Source: Trichoplusia ni
Lineage: Eukaryota > Arthropoda > Insecta > Lepidoptera > Noctuidae
Assembly (NCBI RefSeq): GCF_003590095.1
Contig: NC_039478.1
Coordinates: forward strand, 13,702,001 to 13,766,000
Length of the DNA: 64,000 bases
Reading direction: 5' to 3'
Below are positions 1 to 12,959 of this stretch, piece by piece (the stretch's first letter is position 1; the number at the start of each line of letters is the position of its first letter). A program made the translations under genes and the position numbers. The notes under the pieces were generated by a model. It saw only the letters and a program-made list of their open reading frames with translations. It did no database searches and was not told the DNA's origin.

Positions 1-334
1 TTACACAGCATTCGTATAAAAATCTTAGAAACAATCATTGTAACGTATAAATAAAATAACCTTAAATTATATAAACAGTTTTGTAAAGTTTACATATAAA
101 TATACTTATTCGATAAAGCAGACAATAATGTCGCGTAAATGTAAGAAGTAGATAATTAAAGTAGACAAGACACAAAACAGGGATCTCTAATTCTATAAAA
201 TATATTAAAATCTATAATAGCCTCTACTGATTAGTGGAACAACCCTAGAGCTTAAAAAGTAAAACTGAGAGCTTTATAATCTATAATCTTGGTTGTAGAG
301 GTTCTTTGTGGTTCACTGTGTTTGCTAGCGTTGT

Positions 335-3300
335 TCAGGGGTTGTTGGCGTCGAGTTGAGTGATCCTGTCGACAAGCCTGGACACAAACTGACGTAAGAC
401 GTCCTGTCGCATGCGGCCTACGTCGAGGACCTCCTCGTGGTTGGCTTCACCGATAATGTCATAGCTCGTCACACACTCGTTCGTAATGAGGGAGAGAGCA
501 AATACTTTAAGGTCGCAGTGTCTTGCAGTGATTACCTGAAAATCGAAATGCAGTTTATGAGTATTGCACTAAAAAAAAACAAGCCAAAAATTATAAACTT
601 GAACAAATCTCCACTAAAGAAAAATTGAATTTCGTTTATAAATTTATTTAGTATCGGTCCAACTGTGAAACCTTGAAACACGCCTCGTTACTTCACTGCA
701 GAACTAGTTTTCGAAAAGTGTAACAACTGTTTGCTTATGTTCAGTAACGAGTTTAGTGTTCCTTTACTATTGAACTTACATACTTATTGTATGGTATATT
801 TACCTCATGAACGGTTGACATGCCGACTGAATCGACTCCCACCATCTTCAACATGTTCAATTCTGCTACAGTCTCGAAGTTTGGTCCTCCAAGACATGTG
901 TATACTCCTTCGCGGACTATGTCGTCGATGTTTAATTCTTTGGCAATCTGGGAAAGGATATAATAATATGTTAGAAATCAATTGAGCGAGTACTCAGCAG
1001 TCCACAGGGATTGTCCGAATCTGGTACACGGAGGCCAAGAAATAAACATGTGGGTAAAAGTGTGACAGTCCCTTCTGCTCAACTGAGGACTGCGAGAGGA
1101 GTCACATGATTTCTCGTCCGAAAAAAAAGGTAGGAACAAAGTACAATGGGAAAATCCACCCGGTTTATCAAACTGATTAAACAAGCCATGTCTATCTATT
1201 TTATAATACTCACAATATGAACCTTATCTACACATTCTTTGCAGGTTCTACTAAAACGTTCTAATTTAGGTTAGCCATAATTTAGACATGCAATTATGTA
1301 GATAACTATGGTATTACGAAAACCAGATAAATTTTAATAAGGCAATTTACTAGTAGATACCTTTTAAAATATCATACTGAACTATTGTTTTATCTATACT
1401 TCTATACTAATATTATAAAGGGGACCTTTGTATTTTTGTATGTTTGTATTGAATAGGCTCAAAAACTACTTCAGCGATTTCAAAATTTCTTTTACCATTA
1501 CTTAGAGGGATTCTTCCGAATCCGTATAGGCTATATTTTATCCCGGAAATTAAATTTAAAAAATAAATGTCCACCCGTGCGAAGCCGGGGCAGGTCGCTA
1601 GTCTTTTATAAAACCTTAACTAAAAAAATAACAGATCTGCTATAAATAGCCTGATACCTACTACAGACATCAAGATTATAAAGTGAGCGATAACACATTT
1701 ACGATCTCGGATAAAAATACCTCTAAAATGTCAGCCGACCTTCAAGGTGTTATAAAGAATTACCGACAAAACCTGTATTCTATTTTTAGGTTGATGTCTC
1801 GGGCCCTAACAAGGCAAACAGGAAGGTTGGCAAGCTAGAACCGAGATTACGCAGCACTTGTTTATTTTTGCTGTGCGTCAAGACTCGAGTAGTAAATCGT
1901 ATCATGACCCCTGATAACCTTGACTCAAAATATCGAGGCGTGTGCGCAATCCACAAAATATTAACGAATACAAAGAGGCTTTTGATGGATGATAAGTAAT
2001 CTTAAATCTGAACTGTCTTTGCTTTGAGTTTGAACACGCACGATCGGGTTGAGGGGTCATAAAGGTCATTTACGAGTATTATACAACTCACGTGCACCTA
2101 CAAGTGTGAGCGTATCTGACTTTACCCCCCTGACACGGCTATCTTCAATACCTAATGCTTTCTGATTACTACATCAGTCTTATTACTATTTGTTTTGATT
2201 AACTTACTTCTTTGGCGATCTTTCTGTATTCCAAGTTGTAGGCTTTGCTCATAGGTGGGAAACGCGGTCCGAATCTCTCGTCATTGGGTCCGTGCAGGGG
2301 GTTATTGCCGGAGAATCCCATCATGTTGATATGGTCTTTTACGATCATGATGTCTCCGACCTTATAGTTTGGGTTGAGACCGCCAGCGGCGTTCGTCACA
2401 ATCAGGGTCTTGATTCCAATAAGCTTCATAACGCGTACTGGTAAACAGCACTGAAAATAGAAAATTATCGTAATTAGTGATCACTAGAACAGAAGTGCAG
2501 AAGGAATTATGTAACTAATTCTTATCTCTACTCTAGACTAGAAACAGGTTGTAAATGTTTATATGGATATGAGAGTTGTTTACAAAATATTGATCTGTAT
2601 CACACGGGAAGCAAAATATATTTTGATGACCTAACTCGAGAGTATTAAATTTAAAAAAATGGTTGCATAATGTTGTTTGTCCGTAATGTGACATCAGTGT
2701 TGATAATGCGGCTATAAAACATAAGTTATCGCACAGTTTCGTTAATCACATCACTTAAAATGATAACTGAACAAATTAACTTTTCTGGGTAATCTTAGTT
2801 CCGTACGTCAATAACCACTTATGGCCAGACATCCTACGCAAAATCCCTGCTTATAATGTTGTCTAGAACTCTACGTACGACAGGTAAAACAGAAATAAAC
2901 ACAAGATAAAAATCTACTAGTTATCGGTACAGGACAACCGATATCTATGTGCATTATTTATTTTTATAAAACGAACAACTGCGTTTTATTTAGCATGTTA
3001 TTTAAAATGGTAATTGAGAGCGTTCGATATTTTATCTCAAGAGTAAGTCTCCATTGTAATGCTCGCGACAAGCGATAACCCCATCGCTGGGGGTCGAGAT
3101 CGCTTTGCATCATCCACATCCAGATCTTTCAGCTGACGCTGTGAACTTTTTTAAGATTACATTTTGTTTTGTCCGTAATATAAACCACGAGGTCGGATGA
3201 TTATTTTGTATTATGTTATAACCTGTTTTCATTGCATGGAGTACTTAATGTCGATAATATGATTAATAGTTGGTAAACATAGATAATGGCATGATTAAAA

Positions 3301-6300
3301 AAAAGTAAAAATAAAACTTTACATTTTTAATTTCGAATTCAGAGCTCTACATTCAATTTTTATACAGTTATATCAAACATTAATTACCTTGGTACTGTAG
3401 TATTTTTTTTGTACATTTGGAACACTATGCTGTGCATCATGATGTTTTTATTAATTAGTCCCAAACAAAACAAGAAGGTTAACTCGCTAATGCTAGCTAG
3501 CTCTACAAGGGGAAAATTTTGGAGTTGGACTTAAAACTGTACAGTAAATACTCATTAATATTTACCTTCCATAGTGGGTATCCCTCGAAGTAGTGGAAAC
3601 GGCCTTGCATGGCCACTACCGGCACTCCACAGATCTTGCCGAACACCAGCTGGCCGTGGTGACCCTCAACAGTGCTCACGGGGAAGTTAGGAATGTCTTC
3701 GTAGGAAATTTTGACGGCATCTGAGATGGTTTCAGCTAAGGAACCTGATGGACAAAAAAACAAGAGTTAGGATGGTAGTGGGACAAGTTTGATAATGGTG
3801 CGAATAAGCAAGCGGGAGTGCGGTCTCTGAGTACTAAATTTAAAGTTTATGAGAATTCGACTTTTGCCTGAATCACCTCAGCCCTCAAAGTATTTGTTAT
3901 ACTTTCTCTAGAAGATACATATCAACAATCAAATAAAATAATAGATACGTATTAAGGATCGCATACTAGAGTTAGGCAAAGGAAATTCATAATAAGAATT
4001 AATGAAGTAAGAGTCGGAAATGCAAGAAAATTGGTTGGTACCAACGTTGCTTAACCCCGTTCAGAGGAAGCTAGAGGGTTCCGTTTTAACCATTTGGGTA
4101 CGGAACTCTAAAATTAAGTACCTACCTAATTATAAACATTACATTCGTACAATTTTAATGAAAGTATGACGTAATCCCACTATTACTATCAAAGCCACCC
4201 AAGTCGTTATAAACGAGGGATTATTTTCTCATTAACCGCTAAAAGTCTTTGAGTGATTACAAACAAGTGATAATTAATTTAAAACTGTTCTGAATCAGGT
4301 GAAATACCTTATTGCAATTTCAAATATTATGGTGAAAATTAAGGTAAATGTAAATGTAAGTTAGAAATACGTAAGCAGGTGTAAAAGAAGACATTAATTT
4401 TAAAAAGTTTTCCTTTGCCTAACTCGGTGTTATAATAGCTTGAATTAATATATACCCTCTTTCCAATACGAACCCATCCCAGAGCCGCAAATTATGCCGA
4501 TGTGTGGCTTGTCGGAGACGCGGGAGAGCAAAAAGTTCGCGATCTCCAATAAGGTTTCATAGGAGTACCTGAAAAAAGGACGATTACGTTATAGAAGTGG
4601 ACAACGTAAAAGTGACGTAATATGAAAAAAAAAACAGCATGTTGTTTGTCGGTGTCCAATAAATTGCAAGTAGCCGGTTGCAATGTGACACGGCCTAATT
4701 TGTATGAACTCGATGCAACGGCAAACGAGTCGAACTGATACGCTCGTTAAGTGATGCACTTGATATGTGACACCACGTGAGATTCATTTGACGACGGTCA
4801 CCTCGAATAAGCCTTTATGTAGTAATATTATGTCCGATGTTTAAAAATATCTGAAATTCTTAATACAAATAACAAAACATTGTATATATGCTATCTTATT
4901 TTCGTCTTGCAAAACTTGTTTTTTATCCATCCTCAAAATAAATTTCTAGTTCATGTATTTTTGATATCCGTATTAGAATTTTGACTATTTAGTTCTTTAT
5001 CAATTCTTAATTGTAACGTTTTTGTCGCGAATACTTAATTGACAGTGTTTGTGCCAATACCGAAGATATTTTTGAATTTAAACGAAGTCAATTATATAAT
5101 GTAATTCACTACTTAAACAACGGTCTATAGATACCTAAAGCATCTATCAATTAAAAGCACGGAGAGCCGAGTAGTACCTACAGATCACGATAAACGCACT
5201 TTTGGCGACGGCGACGTGCTTTGGGTTCGATCTTCGTGTAGGACATCGACATCCAGGAATGCTTATTGTCAGTCAGGGTTTCTCTGTGCGTTTGTGTGTT
5301 TTGAGAATAAATAAATACAAATACTACCAATAAGACCAAGGACTACAACAAGCAACAATCGCCCAGCTCATCGTTCATATCGCCGGCTAAATTTATCGTC
5401 CCAACTAGAGAGCATTGTTTACCAGTTACTCTATCAGGGATTGTTATCAGTCAAGATAATTTAATGATAACTTAACACGCCCCCACTGTCAAATGACCGA
5501 TATAACGAAACCGGAATAACATATTTCCGAAATCAAGTATTATATTAAGTCGAGCATTATTTCATCATGCTATGACTTACAACGAGATAAAAAATATCTT
5601 GCCAAGGATATTTTTTACCTCGTGTGTTATAACATTGTTTTGAATTCCATTCGCTCTACAAATTGCATTATAATTTGCAATTCACACCGGCCTGTCTTCG
5701 TGACGGCCTGATGATACGAAATGATTATAGTCATTACCGAGTATTGCCAATGCCTTGATGGAAAATATTGTAATTACATTCTTTTTAATCATTAGGTTTT
5801 GGAAAAAAACGTTATCGGTAAATTGTCAATAACTTGTTAAATTCCATAGATAGATAATTCCATTGATAGCGGCAATTGAACCTATTTGATTGAATACAAT
5901 AAGTAACTTAATTTGACTTATTAATACGAATCACATGTTAAGCGATCACTGTTAAAACGGGAAACAAAATATTCATCTTCTTCTACATAAACACGAGTGT
6001 AAAAAAAACTAGCTAAAAGTAATCAAGAAAAGTTTAATATAACAATTGCTTCAAATACTTTATCTATTTAAATTGATCAAACAAATTTCCAAGGATGGAA
6101 TACTTTCCGAACAGAGCGATGCCTGTTGTTATTGTCTCATTTATCGTTTAACCCTCGTTAAAGTTTATTGAATCGTTGGAATCGTTTTAATATAACAATA
6201 GAATAATCTAGAAATGCACTACACTGGTATCGTTATTATTGGCATTTTAAATTAATTTATTAAACACTAAACATTTTAACCATATGTCAAAAAGCTCGTA

Positions 6301-6528
6301 AAATTATTTTAATTTAGACAAATTAATTCTAATTGTTCACACCGGTTTATCTGAATTAATTTGACACTTAAAACATGTAAATTGTAAAATAAACTTAAAT
6401 ATATTTACATACCCTTTAGATGTAATCCCATTTCCATTGGATCCTTCGGTGTCGACCTCAGGCAAAGCTTTCTTAGCTGGCACAAAAGCCTTGGCATCGT
6501 TAATGTCATTCGCGTTAATAGGAGCCAT
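335..6528 (-). CDS. PNP: Purine nucleoside phosphorylase, six coding exons
   Basis: Cytosolic purine salvage enzyme. It phosphorolyses inosine and guanosine to the free base plus ribose-1-phosphate. Coding exons in transcription order are 6528-6413, 4568-4456, 3744-3566, 2450-2208, 947-804 and 535-335. All junctions are GT-AG, the phases agree, and they give 331 residues. Exon 2 carries the phosphate-binding ICGSGMG. Exon 4 carries TNAAGG (about 155-160) and HGPNDERFG. Exon 5 carries GGPNFETVAE, and exon 6 carries ITN and EANHEEV. The catalytic residues of the human enzyme (E201, N243, H257) correspond to E242, N284 and H298, all at a constant offset of +41, so the core is intact. The extra N-terminal 40 or so residues are low in complexity and hydrophilic. 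The start ATG at 6528 is the first in the exon. No AATAAA is seen on this strand before the window edge, so the 3' UTR may leave the window. Confidence 0.96.
1401..1602 (-). repeat. Lepidopteran interspersed repeat (ACTAGC...TAATATTAGTATAG type)
   Basis: This lies in the last PNP intron. Read on the minus strand it starts ACTAGCGACC, runs through a segment resembling the usual CCCGGCTTCGCACGGGTGG and ends near AATATTAGTATAG. That head and tail pattern is very common in moth and butterfly genomes. No coding capacity is visible. The class is uncertain (non-autonomous, possibly Helitron- or LINE-related). Confidence 0.65.
4071..4114 (+). repeat. Terminal hairpin fragment of the GGGTTCCG/CGGAACCC repeat
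   Basis: GAGGGTTCCGTTTT and GGTACGGAACTCTAAAA are separated by a few bases. They match the 3' end of the large element at 62972-63785. Only this terminal hairpin is present. It lies in PNP intron 2. Confidence 0.6.
5161..5320 (+). repeat. tRNA-derived SINE-like element, degraded
   Basis: GAGAGCCGAGTAGT resembles an A box and GGGTTCGATC is a B box. They are about 50 bases apart, followed by a unique body and an AT-rich tail (GAGAATAAATAAATAC). It is inserted in the first PNP intron. This layout is that of an RNA-polymerase-III-derived SINE and not a tRNA, because no acceptor stem can be formed. Confidence 0.55.
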
Positions 6529-7139
6529 CGCACTTAATTTATTGCGTGTAATTAAAGAAATAAAGTCAAAACAGTTGAGCGTAGATGTTTAGTGATCGAT
6601 GTCGCAACATGTAATGCCGTGGACAATCGCCTTCATCAGTTTTATACATTGAGCTAGTGGACGCTTGTCAGTTGTTATACAGTTATCGTTAAACAAGTTC
6701 ATTGGGTGCTTTAGTTTCAGCCAGTCATCACACAATAAGAACACGCCTTTGCTTATCAATTTAAAAAAAAATGATGTAGTTTATTTTTAAATAAACCTAT
6801 AAAACGGTTCCGTTGTTTTGCATATTTTATATTTAAATACTAATAATAATGTTGACTTTATACTAAAATAAGGACCATTTATAGTTTTACAAAACATATC
6901 AATTAGTCAGAGGTTATCATTGTTTTTTATCATTCTGATTCTCGATTTTATGTTGACAAAACGGATTCTTTGTAAGCGGCAGATTAGCATTATTTCATCA
7001 TACGGAACGGATACTATGTTTGCAAAAAGGTAAGTTGAAATTTGCATTTTATATCTATGAAAAGTTGAAATAGTTTTCTCCATTTTCAGTTGATGGTAAT
7101 TTAATCTAATTTTTTTCATTCATTCATTCAATTCGAGAT
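6529..7139. other. Upstream region of PNP, no gene seen
   Basis: AT-rich 5' flank and probable promoter/5' UTR of the minus-strand PNP gene. I could not place a clear TATA box or initiator. Short open frames here have no recognisable content. Confidence 0.4.
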
Positions 7140-7365
7140 ATGTCTGTCTGCTTACTTATGTCATCGTCATTCTAGCCCTTTCCCAATTCTCGGTCGGTCG
7201 GTCGGCTTCTAGTCTAACCGGATGCAGCTAAACAATGTTTTAGGAGGAGCGGCAGCCTATCTGAACTCCTGAACCAGTTATCTGGACAACACGATATCCC
7301 TGAGCGAGACTGATCATCAGACTTTCTGACTTCTGACTACCCGAAACGACTGTTAAAGATATATC
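7140..7365. repeat. Interspersed repeat with GGTCGGTCGGTCGG run
   Basis: The segment starts near CATTCTAGCCCTTTCCCAA. It contains a short (GGTC)n run and ends CTTCTGACTACCCGAAACGACTG. I know these phrases as a dispersed repeat in noctuid-type moth genomes. There is no coding potential. Boundaries are approximate. Confidence 0.55.
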
Positions 7366-8802
7366 AATAACAGCCATTACACGCAATGTACCGTCTAATT
7401 AATCATTCATAACAATATTTACAATATTCAGAAACATACTAAGTTTATAAATATACTAACAAAATTAACAATATATTAATTTTGTTAAAAAAAATATATA
7501 CCTAACACAATATAAACTCCAAATAATTATTTCTTTTTTACTAGCAGTAATGTAACATGCGCCCAACGCCAATTTAAAACCAGTCGTTCTAACTGTAATC
7601 TACTTTTCCTTGCAAGTGAAGCAATTACTCTTTGAAATTTAATTCAATGCCAACGTAAAACAGGCAGCCTGCAAATAGACACACAATGTGGATAGCACGC
7701 AGAGTAACCTGTTGTAAACATAGTTCTAATTCACATTGTTATTTTTTATAAAACAAAAAAGTAATTATATTCTGAATATGCTTGTCGACTAAACTTCTAC
7801 ATCATTCTAAACAGAACTTAGCACCATAATTATCTCAATTCCTTTGCCGATAAAGTAGTTTTTTTTAAATATATAATGTCGAAGAAAGACTTGATCAGAG
7901 TTTGACACCCAGTGTTTCGTACATTACATAATGATGCTAACTAATTGGACTTATTGCACAACATTTATATCACCATACAGTCACCATCGTTTTATTTCGG
8001 GGGTTGGCAACAACACAGTCTTTTTTTATTAATCTATTTGAATATGCAAATATTATGCTGATCAAATATCCAATAACTGATTATAAAGAACCTTCAAAGT
8101 TAATATGGTCAATGGAAAACAATTCACATGATGAAATATTTTCGCAATTTCTCATACACAAACATACCTGGAAATTTCTGAAATAGGTTAAAAGCGAAAT
8201 TTTAGCCCTAGGTTAAGAATAAAATAATGTTTTATCTAGAGGCTGTAGCCTTAATACTACTAATTCTTATATAATGTATTCGTCAAATTCTTGCAAATAT
8301 ATGAATATTGTATGTATGAAACATTTACTGTAGCTTAAAAGGTAATTTGATAATCATTTATCTTTCCAGTTAGAACAGTTTAATCTTGACGTCACCCACT
8401 TATTAGTATAAGCAACACAAATAGAGTGGGTGTGTCCATTATTATTTGTCATCTTTCCATTAGTGACTTATTTTAATCGATAAATGTGAAAAATAACCCT
8501 GATAACGTTTGATCTGATATTTTTATGTATTATCATTTCTTGAATCAAAAATATAAATGTCCTGTAGACCTTGTAAAACTAAAGATCATTATCGTCTGTC
8601 TGTTCCATTTTCACAAGTCATCCATTTTTGCCGTGCCTCCAATCGTATGCTGTACATACATTCCACGAAATCATTTACGAATCTATCTCAATATTAAAAG
8701 TAACCATTTTTTAATACGATGGTGAATTATCTAGACACAGATATTTTGCTCAATTAGAAGGCTTGCAGTGGTATTAGAGTAGTGTACTTAGTCGTGTATT
8801 AA
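7366..8802. other. Intergenic DNA, nothing recognised
   Basis: AT-rich sequence with only short chance open frames. No splice-supported exon, RNA gene or clear repeat was identified. Confidence 0.4.
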
Positions 8803-8880
8803 AAAAAATTGTCCCGCACTAAAAATTTTAATTATTGTGTCACTGAGGGTGGCAGAGACACACAGACTCCGAAACAGCAT
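8803..8880 (-). repeat. Truncated SINE of the CCCGCACTAA family
   Basis: TCCCGCACTAAAAATTTTAA, followed by GTGTCAC and GCATTCGCAGATCACA, matches the tail half of the fuller copy at 10985-11165. The tRNA-like head is missing. Confidence 0.55.
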
Positions 8881-9210
8881 TCGCAGATCACAAAAATGCT
8901 TGATCTAAGTGCGATAATATTTAGGTAGAGCAAAGTTAACTTATTTACCCGTTTACATTTTTCCATTATCACCCTACATGGGTCTGTTTGTCCTTGCAAT
9001 ACCCAGAGTTTATCAAAAGACTATTGTCACATTAACCTGAATAACACAGAAACTTCTGGATAAGAATAGAGCCATCTTTTTATCTCCACAATTTTAAACA
9101 AAAACATCGGGTATTATCAAATTTAGATGGATGTGCGTCAATAAGCAAACTGCTGCGTGTACGCAAGCATCTTGTGATATTTCTTCGTTGTGGTGCAGCT
9201 TAATTTTACC

Positions 9211-9358
9211 TTTTTTTGTTAAGCGGGGGAATCCTCATGGACACCCGCTCCTTGGTGGAGGGAACGGGTAGAGTCAGACTCTTACTGACTAAACCTAGCC
9301 GCCGGGTGACGTCAGCCGCGTTTTGTTGTCGACACGTGGAAATGCATTCCTACACTGT
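9211..9358 (-). mobile_element. Short retroposed SINE with perfect 14-bp target-site duplication
   Basis: AGCTTAATTTTACC occurs at 9197-9210 and again at 9359-9372. The 148 bases between them begin with a T-rich run, so the A-tail points left and the element is inserted on the minus strand. The body includes GTCAGACTCTTACTGACTAA, typical of a moth SINE family. The clean duplication and tail indicate target-primed reverse transcription by a LINE. Confidence 0.8.
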
Positions 9359-9591
9359 AGCTTAATTTTACCTATTCAACTCTCAACTCTGTTAACGTTC
9401 TAAGTTTAAACGGACCATGATATAACTTACCCTATCAATTACATGTCCACTCTTATTTATGAACTCCAGACAAGGGATTGAAATTTAAACCTCAATAATA
9501 TATTCAAGGGCAATTTTATTCGGCTGTGCCTATTGATGATCAACGTAGCTGACAGATAAACAGTGAGTAGTTATATGTTTATTTCAAACTA

Positions 9592-9840
9592 GCAGTTGCC
9601 CGCGACTTCGTCCCCGTGGGTAGAAGATATAAGTTATGATTTATACCTGCCCTATTTTTTTTTCATTTTCCATTGTATCTTCGCTCCTATTAGTTGCAGC
9701 GTGATGATTTATACCCTAAAGCTTTCCTCGAAGAATGGTCTATTCAACACAAAAAGAATTTTTCAATTTGGAAAATTCTAAATCTCAGGAGATTAGCGCG
9801 TTCAAACAAACAAACTCTTCAGCTTTATAAATTAGTATAG
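9592..9840 (+). repeat. Interspersed repeat, copy 1 (twin at 49537-49792)
   Basis: Starts ACTAGCAGTTGCCCGCGACTT and ends CAGCTTTATAAATTAGTATAG. It is nearly identical over its length to the copy at 49537-49792, differing by point changes and small indels. It has no coding capacity. Confidence 0.8.
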
Positions 9841-9904
9841 ATAGGAGGCTTATTTTATAATAATGTTCGATTGTGATCTGAAAATTTTCTGTAAAATGAC
9901 TTAA

Positions 9905-10035
9905 CGAATGGTGGTAAAGGTCACCACGCAGAAGCCAATGTGTGAGACGTGTCGCGGATTTGATCCCCGCACGGAACAAGTATTTGTGTGATCCACGAAT
10001 GCAAGTTTTCAGTTAGGGTGTCCTTTTGCATGTGA
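9905..10035 (+). repeat. tRNA-derived SINE, plus-strand copy
   Basis: It reads GGTAAAGGTCACCACGCAGAAG, then GATTTGATCCCCGCAC (B-box-like), then TATTTGTGTGATCCACGAATGC. This is the same family as 10985-11165 but in the opposite orientation. The A-box region is poor. Confidence 0.6.
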
Positions 10036-10139
10036 CTTGAGTTTTTATCCCCCTCCCCCCGCCCTTCAACGCAAGGATACAATTTCTTAAAGCAGGGCTG
10101 GGGAAATCGTAGTTCAATCAAGTAAGGACGATTCGCAGC

Positions 10140-12930
10140 ATTTAAGATGCATAACGGAATGCGGAACTAGATCGCAGTAGCATTCGCATCCTTCAGTGTA
10201 ATTAATTACTATTATGTATACAATGACATAACACCACTCAGTCTCTGTATACCTAAATAATTTTACTCAAACTGATCTTTGTTGACCCACCAGTGCCTAC
10301 ATCTTTAGCGTATAAGTAGTTGAATCGTGGTTTTGTGATTTTATGCTTAAACAATAATTGATAACAATGCATTTTTTGTGTGGCCCTGTCCATAAGACCT
10401 CTGAAATATTATCTTTCAGAATGGCGCGAATTTTCTCGAAAGTATGGAAATGTGGTCGGCTTGAGACTAGGGATAATGTCAGGAAAAGACATGATTAAGG
10501 TGTCGCCAAGAGAAACGTTCGAAAAGACCAAATAGTTTTAAATACCTAAGTTCGGTAAAACGTATGGTGAGAAAATTATGTGTGTTAACTGTTATTAATC
10601 GTTTCTTTAGGAGATAAAGAAGTGTCTGAATTCTATTACACTGTTCTTAATTCAAAAACGACTAAACAATAAAAACTGAGAACGGTCTTATTAACACACG
10701 AATGATATTTCACAAAATACTAAACTAGTTGTAGCTACTTGACTATTAAAAGAAAATGAGTTTTCCATTGTGATCAAATTGCATTTGTAGTTACTATGAC
10801 TACCTATTATTAGCAACATACGTGCCACTGCTACTGATTACTGTATATTTATGACACTGAGATATAAATAATACGTATAAATAAAGTACCGAGGCAGCTC
10901 ATAAAACTATTATAAATAATTATAATTATACGAAAATACTAAGGAAAGATTGATCTAATCAAGAAACAGAATTATACAAAAAAAGACTCCCGCACTAAGG
11001 AATTTAATACTTGTGTCGTGCGGGGTTCCACAAACATAGGTACACAATGACATCTAGACTCAGAACAAGCATTCGCGGATCACACAAATGCTTCTCCTAT
11101 GCGAGGATCGAACCAGCGACAGTGGGTTTGGCGTGGTGACCTAAACCAGTCGGCTACCCTTGCAGTAGACAAATAATACTTACATGAATATACATATGAG
11201 GCAACAAAAAAACTATTTAAACGTGCACTTTATTCGTCATAGAATCATTATCATGGCTATGAATAGCTCTCAGGCTATAAGATTTACTTTTCATAAATCA
11301 CTGCATGCCTTTTAAGTGTAAGTTGATTTAAAACAAGAAAAAGTTACGAATACCGAGGTCAAGTTCACAATAACAACGTTCAAGCAAATAAGATAAGCTG
11401 TTATTGGTTCAGGGACTGGTGATGGTTTGCGTAAGAAACTGAAGGAGACAGAAAATAATTACAGATTAATTAGTTCTTTGTACTTTTTTTATTATTATTT
11501 ATGGATCTCAATAATCTTAACTGTGTATATGCAAATTACTTCATGCAGGGACTCGAATCGTTATAAAAATGTGATATTCGATTTTACGGCTTTACTCTCA
11601 TAAAAAAATACTTACTCCGATAATAATAGTTTGACTGTATAAATTTTAATATTAGTTTCTATTTTCTTTTCTACGTTCACTTCAATAAAATTTAATTCTC
11701 TTTAAAAACAATATGTAATCAATCATGTTAAACAAAAGAATGTCTAATAGTCGACATATAACGAACCTTATAATGTTGACGTATTATTGCAATCATAGTA
11801 CCTAATGCGTAATTGACAGGAAACGAAACCAGAACATAAGTAAAGCCGTTAACGTCAACAAACTTCAATACGTCATTGCCTTGACTACATAATTTATCAT
11901 GCATCATGTAATTAAATCTTTTTTCTCGTGTCAATAGATACCTAGGTAGATCCCTTATTTGAAAGAAGCATACTGTATAAAGACCTTAGATGCATATTAT
12001 TCTACTTTATGCCAAAAGACTGATGCCGTAAACCGGCGCGACTTGGGTCTTGGTGAAAAACACTTCAATCCTAACTTAGCGTTTTACAGAGTTGTGGGAT
12101 CAAAATTAATACCGTAATTATACTGACATTAGCTGAAAAAAAACCTTGTTTTATCAATAAGGAAAGGAAAGTAAGGAATACTTTTTATTTAAAAATACTC
12201 TTCATTCTACATTTTAATGCATAGATAGATAATAATATAAGCGAAAAGCGTATGCGCTATCCACAGGTGCCTTAAAAAAGCACTTATTCGAGACAACAAT
12301 AATTTGAATAATCTCTTACTATTGCAGAAAGAAGAAATAGCTTCAATTTGTGTGCCTTGACTTGCTGGCTGGTATTATTATTAAAAAGAAGGTAATAAGC
12401 TGACTAACAAGCAAAAACTTAGAGTCCAACTTTATAAAAATAAAATTGATTGTTAAATTTAGGATACATAAAAAACTTCAAGTCACAACAATTTTGCTGT
12501 TTCTAATCAAGACATGACCTTAAAACGTCACCATAGACTAAATTGGACGATTTAATTTGTTAACAAGGTATAAAAACTGTGTCATAAAAAAGATTGTTAT
12601 AAGTTCCGGTTTTGAAATTGCCCCACACAAGGTATAGTAGGTACCTAATTTCAGAAAAAAAAAACATTTTGCAAATATCACTCATGTAAAATCATTATTG
12701 ATTATTGGTCAACTCTTATTGTAAAGCAATGGGCCTAATTATTAACTAATGAATTTTCTTTGATTAAAGGATGTCTACACCGAAGCGATGTTGCTAGAGT
12801 CCCTACACATCTCTGCATCTCATCTCGCATCTCATCGCATCACATTGTAGTTGACGACTTGGCTACTAAGTACCGTAAGTAAGTTTAAGTAATGTAACTT
12901 GAAAAAAAACCTTTAAAGGAACTGTTGATC
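10140..12930 (+). pseudogene. Tandem-duplicate cytochrome P450 relic
   Basis: A decayed copy of the P450 gene at 14799-18846. Matching blocks lie in the same order: 10140-10290 with the 5' flank 14190-14325; 10403-10570 with exon 2 (still reading YGN-VGLRLG and SGKDMIK, but lacking about five codons and hitting TAG at 10533); 10925-10975 with intron 2; 11280-11500 with the 3' end of exon 4, its donor and intron 4; 12690-12930 with intron 6, exon 7 and intron 7. Exon 3 was not found, and a SINE (10985-11165) is inserted near where it should be. The exon 7 relic keeps GTCTACACCGAAGCGATG but has a CATCTCATCGCATC-type expansion. It cannot encode a working enzyme. Confidence 0.85.
10985..11165 (-). 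mobile_element. tRNA-derived SINE, fullest copy in the window
   Basis: Read on the minus strand it starts GGGTAGCCGACTGGTTTAGG (A box). It has CTGGTTCGATCCTCGC (B box), a body with GATCCGCGAATGCTTG, and ends near TTAGTGCGGGAGTC. It is inserted in the P450 relic. Family members are at 8803, 9905, 14020, 15783, 16985 and 42520. Confidence 0.75.
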
Positions 12931-12959
12931 GTTGTAATACAGTTAGTTTACTATAATCC

